From IMG/VR virus record IMGVR_UViG_3300025162_000110, positions 1-35,015 of that record: a stretch of DNA of 35,015 nucleotides. One strand, written 5' to 3'. Shown in pieces: positions 32,216 to 35,015 of this stretch. The position numbers were made by a program, and so were the translations under genes. This stretch comes from a virus. The first letter of the stretch is position 1. Each line of letters opens with the position of its first letter. The notes beneath the pieces were generated by a model. The model was not told the origin of the DNA. It made no database searches and saw only the letters and a program-made list of their open reading frames with translations.

Positions 32216-32500
32216 TCAATCCTTCCACATCACATCGCCACCATCCAGTCTAGGCCCTTGATTCTGTCCGGACTCAACCACAGCCCATCCCACAGAGAAT
32301 ACATCCCCTTGGCTAATCAACCACGGGACTCTGTGCTTGCCGGTGACTAAAAAAAGATAGGGATCTGTATTCATTGAATGCGCATCAGGCATTTGTTTGC
32401 CAACATACATAGTCAGCCCCAGCCTAACCCCATTCCAATCCCTGCGATAGATTTTTACATCATCATCAATTACTAGTTTTAGTGCTTGGTAGAGTGTCAT
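32216..32500 (-). CDS. Tad2-like (DUF2829) anti-Thoeris candidate (94 aa)
   Basis: ATG at 32500 has GGAG six bases upstream. The sequence follows the DUF2829/Tad2 pattern in order: an N-terminal helix (MTLYQALKLVIDD), a strand with a basic pair and Trp (VKIYRRDWNGVRLGLTMYV, residues 15-33), a loop, PYLFLVTGKHRVPW (47-60), then SQGDVFSVGWAVVE (63-76). The family's usual ending is V-x-W-x-x-S-x-x-D-x-x-x-x-D-W. Characterised Tad2 proteins bind cyclic ADP-ribose-type signals and so block Thoeris immunity. Length is normal. The last-step Asp-Trp is Gly-Trp here. It overlaps the glycosyltransferase gene by 35 bases and is cotranscribed with it. Binding activity is inferred from family membership only. 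Confidence 0.78.
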   Translation of the reverse strand: MTLYQALKLVIDDDVKIYRRDWNGVRLGLTMYVGKQMPDAHSMNTDPYLFLVTGKHRVPWLISQGDVFSVGWAVVESGQNQGPRLDGGDVMWKD

Positions 32501-33632
32501 TTGATTTCTCCTTTACATGAATGTTGCTTTGTAGACTATTGATTGCATTTGTTCTCCCTATTTGGTCCGCGAACATAGACTCCGTCAGGACTTCAGCCCT
32601 GACGCCTTGAATAGCGCCATTCTCTAGTTGTTTGATAGATAGATTAAAGTGTTTATTAAGCCAGCTATTAAATGATTCACTTTCTATCATGTAGGGGTCT
32701 TGCGCATAAGCGCCCATTCTACCGGTTTGTAGAACTTGCTTGAATGCGTTATAATAGCGCTCATCCTTATTAATTAAATCAATAAGTTTACTACCTTCAA
32801 GGGATTCTTTGAGAACTTTGTAGGTCTCTACAATTTCAGGGGAATCAGCAGGGAAACGTCTTTCAAGGCCTTGTGTATAGAAGTAACACATGACCTGCTG
32901 GCTAATAATTAAATCTATAACATTATCTCTTCCTTTCAAAGGCTCAAGAGTCTGATAATTTAACCAGAATGCTAAGGCGTAGTACTTTAACATGCGAAGA
33001 ATATATTCTGGACTTCTGACAATTGAATTTGCTGTAGCTGTCCAGAAATACATTATGTCAGGAATAGCAATTTGAAATTGGGCTAGGCGTGAGGCCCAAG
33101 TTACAAAGAAACCATCTTCCCACAATTTCACCCTAGGATCAAATCCAATTTTATTATCTTTAATGAACTTCATCCTGAATGCCTTTCCGTGCACCCAGCT
33201 GCCCTCAAGTGGCTGATGAGGATTTCTGACCCCAGATAAATGAGCTTCAACGAACTGGCCGTGGAGAATATCCGGTATTCTACCTTGTTGAGCTTGTACA
33301 TCAATATTCTTCTTGTAGGTCATTAGCGTCTCACAATGATACTCCATATCATCGTCGTCAATCATAATGACGTAATCACCATCCACGTGATCAAGAATCC
33401 GTTGTCTCTGAACAGCAATACCTTCATTTGAGAAACGTAAATAATGAATAGGCTCTGGCATAAACTCTGAGAATTGTTTGGCTAATGCTTCATAGCGTTC
33501 TCCGTGAGGTGAGCCATCATCAAGCATCCACACATTGAACCCGCGATAGGTTTGGATAGCTACGCTCATTAATGTCATTGCTATGTGATCAGGGTGTCCA
33601 TAGCAAGGTATTCCTATACTGAAAGTGGGCAT
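32466..33632 (-). CDS. Family 2 glycosyltransferase (388 aa)
   Basis: ATG at 33632 (MPTFSIGIPCYG) is preferred over the adjacent ATG at 33635 because GGAG is five bases upstream. The GT-A fold is clear: IGIPCYGHPDHI at the nucleotide-binding start, VWMLDDGSP (D38, D39), GIAVQRQRILDHVDGDYVIM and the metal-binding IDDDD at 91-95. The C-terminal 200 residues are helical and of unknown family. The enzyme should transfer a sugar from a nucleotide sugar to an acceptor. In phages this may alter host surface glycan, phage DNA or a virion protein; the acceptor is unknown. It heads a two-gene unit with the Tad2-like gene, after a terminator. Confidence 0.88.
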   Translation of the reverse strand: MPTFSIGIPCYGHPDHIAMTLMSVAIQTYRGFNVWMLDDGSPHGERYEALAKQFSEFMPEPIHYLRFSNEGIAVQRQRILDHVDGDYVIMIDDDDMEYHCETLMTYKKNIDVQAQQGRIPDILHGQFVEAHLSGVRNPHQPLEGSWVHGKAFRMKFIKDNKIGFDPRVKLWEDGFFVTWASRLAQFQIAIPDIMYFWTATANSIVRSPEYILRMLKYYALAFWLNYQTLEPLKGRDNVIDLIISQQVMCYFYTQGLERRFPADSPEIVETYKVLKESLEGSKLIDLINKDERYYNAFKQVLQTGRMGAYAQDPYMIESESFNSWLNKHFNLSIKQLENGAIQGVRAEVLTESMFADQIGRTNAINSLQSNIHVKEKSNDTLPSTKTSN

Positions 33633-33666
33633 CATTACTCCTTGCAACTTATAATATAATTAGTAA

Positions 33667-33700
33667 ATTATAAAAAAACCTGTCCTTTCAGACAGGTTTT
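33667..33700 (-). terminator. Rho-independent terminator (leftward)
   Basis: AAAACCTGTC (33675-33684) and GACAGGTTTT (33691-33700) pair perfectly around a 6-base loop. On the - strand a T-run of seven follows. It ends the leftward block that includes 33706-34933, so the glycosyltransferase gene needs a promoter in the AT-rich 33636-33670 stretch or read-through. Confidence 0.9.
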
Positions 33701-33705
33701 GGCTC

Positions 33706-33810
33706 TTACTGCCACTCTGGCAGACTACAAATAAAGTCCCTCTCTCTCCACGTCAGGTGCCTCCCTTCCATCCGCTTCTTCCACATTTTCACTTTACGTC
33801 TATGACTCAC
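33706..33810 (-). CDS. Very small basic protein (34 aa)
   Basis: A GTG start at 33810 overlaps the stop codon of the transglutaminase-like gene, with GGAGG five bases upstream. The frame reads MSHRRKVKMWKKRMEGRHLT and ends SLPEWQ, then TAA, just before the terminator stem. It is highly basic. The coupled start, good ribosome binding site and terminator placement support it being real, but no homologue was recognised and the call rests on context. Confidence 0.5.
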   Translation of the reverse strand: MSHRRKVKMWKKRMEGRHLTWRERDFICSLPEWQ

Positions 33811-34184
33811 AATTTCCTCCATCCGCTTGGCAATTTCTCATACACATCACCCGTGACTGGATCTAGGTATTCTCCTAATAAACAGGTATACACAATGGCG
33901 TGATTCCCCTTAGGCGTAGAAACCAGCATAATCTCCGCTGAGCAAATGTTGTACTTATCTAAGATATCCAGTAGTAGCAGCGCCATCCCTCCACAATTGG
34001 CGGTGCGAGTTCTTAGCGTGACATCCGGCTTTTGGGATTCAGCAAGGGTCGTGTAGTAGTGGGCGTATTTTATGTGGCTGTGAACCCATTGGGTGGCGTC
34101 TTCTTTGGACATAGCGGAGAAGTTCTGCGCGAAGACAGCCGTGATGCCGGCCATCAGAATGAACACTATCACGGCTTTACGCAT
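33807..34184 (-). CDS. Exported transglutaminase-like protein (125 aa)
   Basis: ATG at 34184 follows GGGAGGCAAAGTAA. Residues 1-19 are a signal peptide (MRKAVIVFILMAGITAVFA) with a likely cut before Gln20; the cut site is AxA-like only in part. The mature part has the transglutaminase-like catalytic order: TANCGGMALLLLDIL (C64 at the start of a helix), GNHAIVY (H95) and EYLDPVTG (D108). This Cys-His-Asp arrangement serves proteases, amidases or transamidases. An exported phage protein of this kind would act in the periplasm or cell envelope. At about 105 mature residues it is a minimal version of the fold. The substrate is unknown. Confidence 0.7.
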   Translation of the reverse strand: MRKAVIVFILMAGITAVFAQNFSAMSKEDATQWVHSHIKYAHYYTTLAESQKPDVTLRTRTANCGGMALLLLDILDKYNICSAEIMLVSTPKGNHAIVYTCLLGEYLDPVTGDVYEKLPSGWRKL

Positions 34185-34198
34185 TTACTTTGCCTCCC

Positions 34199-34666
34199 TT
34201 ACGCCGTTACTGGGTGACAGACAACGCTGCCAAAGGCGGAGAACTCATAGCAGATATCCCCAACATCCGGAATCTTGAAGGAAATCTGGAACTTGTCCGT
34301 TTCCTTCTGGTAGGCCGGGAGAAGATTCTTCAGGAACGCCCCAGTGGAGGAGAAGTTGTTCTTCACAATCTCCCTATCAAGGCGGTCAAGAATAGAAGTG
34401 GGGATGACCATCTGCCTTGGGGCGTGTTCCTCATCATCCGTCTCACAGAGAATCTGGGTCATAGGCAATCCCTGAGTTTCCTCATACTGCTTGACCACCA
34501 GATTGCCCATCAGTGTGTTGTCTATGAATGCTATGGTGCGGCTCTCATAGACGGCGTCAAGGAACGCAGAGGCCCCTTCAATATTGAGACTCTTGACGTT
34601 CTCCTGATTGTAGCGCTCCTGATTCCACCCACTTCCCTTGTTCCACTTAGCCTTCTTGGTAGCCAT
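34199..34666 (-). CDS. Hypothetical protein (155 aa)
   Basis: ATG at 34666 abuts the stop of the upstream acidic gene, whose final codons contain its GGAGG. The protein starts MATKKAKWNKGSGWNQERYN and is alpha/beta, with an acidic middle (ETDDEEHAPRQMVIPTSILDR) and a C-terminal beta part (FQISFKIPDVGDICYEF). It resembles no family I can name; a single-stranded-DNA-binding or regulatory role cannot be argued from the sequence. It is translated between the acidic protein and the transglutaminase-like protein. Confidence 0.65.
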   Translation of the reverse strand: MATKKAKWNKGSGWNQERYNQENVKSLNIEGASAFLDAVYESRTIAFIDNTLMGNLVVKQYEETQGLPMTQILCETDDEEHAPRQMVIPTSILDRLDREIVKNNFSSTGAFLKNLLPAYQKETDKFQISFKIPDVGDICYEFSAFGSVVCHPVTA

Positions 34667-34933
34667 TTACTTTGCCTCCTCTTCCTCTTCCTCTTCCTCT
34701 TCTTCGTCTTCCCACCCATACTCACGGGCAACGCCGGAGTCATCATAGATGCTGGCATCAACAAAGTCATACACCTCTTCAAGCTCTTCTTGGGTAGGCT
34801 CTCCGTCATAGAGAGTTGTCAGGATGAAGTCAGTGTCCTCTTCAAGCCACTCCTCAGAGTCACTTTCCGCCGCTATGTCTTCCTGAGCCCCATCCAGTTC
34901 AGAACGGATGTCTTTCCAGCGTTCCTGTGTCAT
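34667..34933 (-). CDS. Highly acidic small protein (88 aa)
   Basis: ATG at 34933 has GGAG six bases upstream; a TTG further upstream is not needed. The protein starts MTQERWKDIRSELDG, is very rich in Asp and Glu, and ends in a run of about ten Glu followed by Ala-Lys. Those last codons give the ribosome binding site for the next gene. It appears paralogous to the partial protein at 1-164. Strongly acidic small phage proteins may mimic DNA or bind basic host proteins; that is only a possibility here. Confidence 0.7.
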   Translation of the reverse strand: MTQERWKDIRSELDGAQEDIAAESDSEEWLEEDTDFILTTLYDGEPTQEELEEVYDFVDASIYDDSGVAREYGWEDEEEEEEEEEEAK

Positions 34934-35015
34934 TTGTGACTCCTTACGCAAAGATTTTGATGATGACCAGAACTGTGAAGACTATCCACGCCGCTAGGGA
35001 AATAAGGACGTTGAA
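34930..35015. repeat. 86-nt direct repeat, right copy (cut by window edge)
   Basis: Second copy of the segment at 410-495, in the same orientation, running off the end of the window. It may reflect tandem duplication of the small membrane-protein gene or the redundancy of a genome end. Confidence 0.9.
34944..35015 (-). CDS. Small membrane protein, second copy, 5' end cut by window edge
   Basis: The last 23 residues of the 46-aa membrane protein at 424-564 are repeated here (ending IVFTVLVIIKIFA), with Ala in place of Val at one position. The start lies beyond the window. It precedes an acidic MTQ-type gene just as the left copy does. Confidence 0.75.
   Translation of the reverse strand, partial: FNVLISLAAWIVFTVLVIIKIFA

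Noticed and set aside
33636-33670. Promoter for the glycosyltransferase unit
   Set aside because: TATAAT-like sequences are present on the - strand in this AT-rich stretch, but no acceptable -35 exists outside the terminator stem; not strong enough to annotate.
1-35015. Complete circular 35-kb genome
   Set aside because: Genes are cut at both edges, and joining the ends puts a stop codon directly upstream of the second membrane-protein copy; typical replication and lysis genes are absent, so the window is probably a slice.

Overview
The window is a slice of a tailed-bacteriophage genome. Terminase, portal, scaffold, capsid, adaptor, tail-hub, ejection-type and tail-fibre genes follow each other on the + strand in the usual morphogenesis order. 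No tape-measure, sheath or tube gene is visible and the tail genes are adaptor/hub-like, so a short-tailed (podovirus-like) virion is the best inference. Genes are tightly packed with strong AGGAG-type ribosome binding sites. I cannot name the host or the phage genus from the sequence alone. No tRNA, rRNA, insertion sequence or CRISPR array was seen.

Layout: 1-564 is the end of a leftward block of small acidic and membrane proteins. 565-933 is a divergent control region with GC-rich hairpins and a 21-bp inverted repeat around an extended -10 promoter. 934-2574 holds two genes with homing-type C-terminal DNA-binding domains that share an identical 33-nt 3' end, followed by a terminator. 2729-5621 holds small genes (ribbon-helix-helix protein, NUMOD-like proteins, a sigma-like protein, and one leftward gene of a phage family with no known function). 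5602-10081 is the packaging and prohead module (terminase with a small-terminase-like N-terminus, portal, scaffold). 10122-12814 is the capsid gene flanked by two HNH endonuclease genes. 12882-18391 is the connector/tail. 18384-18938 is a third HNH gene. 18938-23311 holds ejection-type internal proteins. 23352-32169 holds the host-interaction proteins: a spherulin-4/GH135-like putative glycosidase, an S74-chaperoned fibre, a glycine-rich adhesin and an 1889-residue fibre with YadA-like head repeats. 32216-35015 runs leftward: a Tad2-like (DUF2829) anti-Thoeris candidate, a family 2 glycosyltransferase, a terminator, an exported transglutaminase-like protein and further small acidic proteins.

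The most striking observation is that the major capsid gene is interrupted by a group I intron of about 279 nt. Exon 1 encodes only 18 codons and runs into a TAA at the splice site. P1, P2, P3, P6, P7, P7.1, P7.2, P8, P9 and P10 pairings can all be drawn by eye, giving a group IA-like layout. Immediately upstream is a free-standing HNH gene whose insertion left two 24-nt copies of the scaffold gene's 3' end, each able to encode the same scaffold C-terminus and stop. Together with two more HNH genes and several orphan NUMOD-type domains, this marks a genome heavily colonised by homing elements.

The leftward blocks at the two ends of the window share an 86-nt near-identical segment (one mismatch) encoding the same small membrane protein. 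This is a gene duplication or a terminal/assembly feature and cannot be resolved here.
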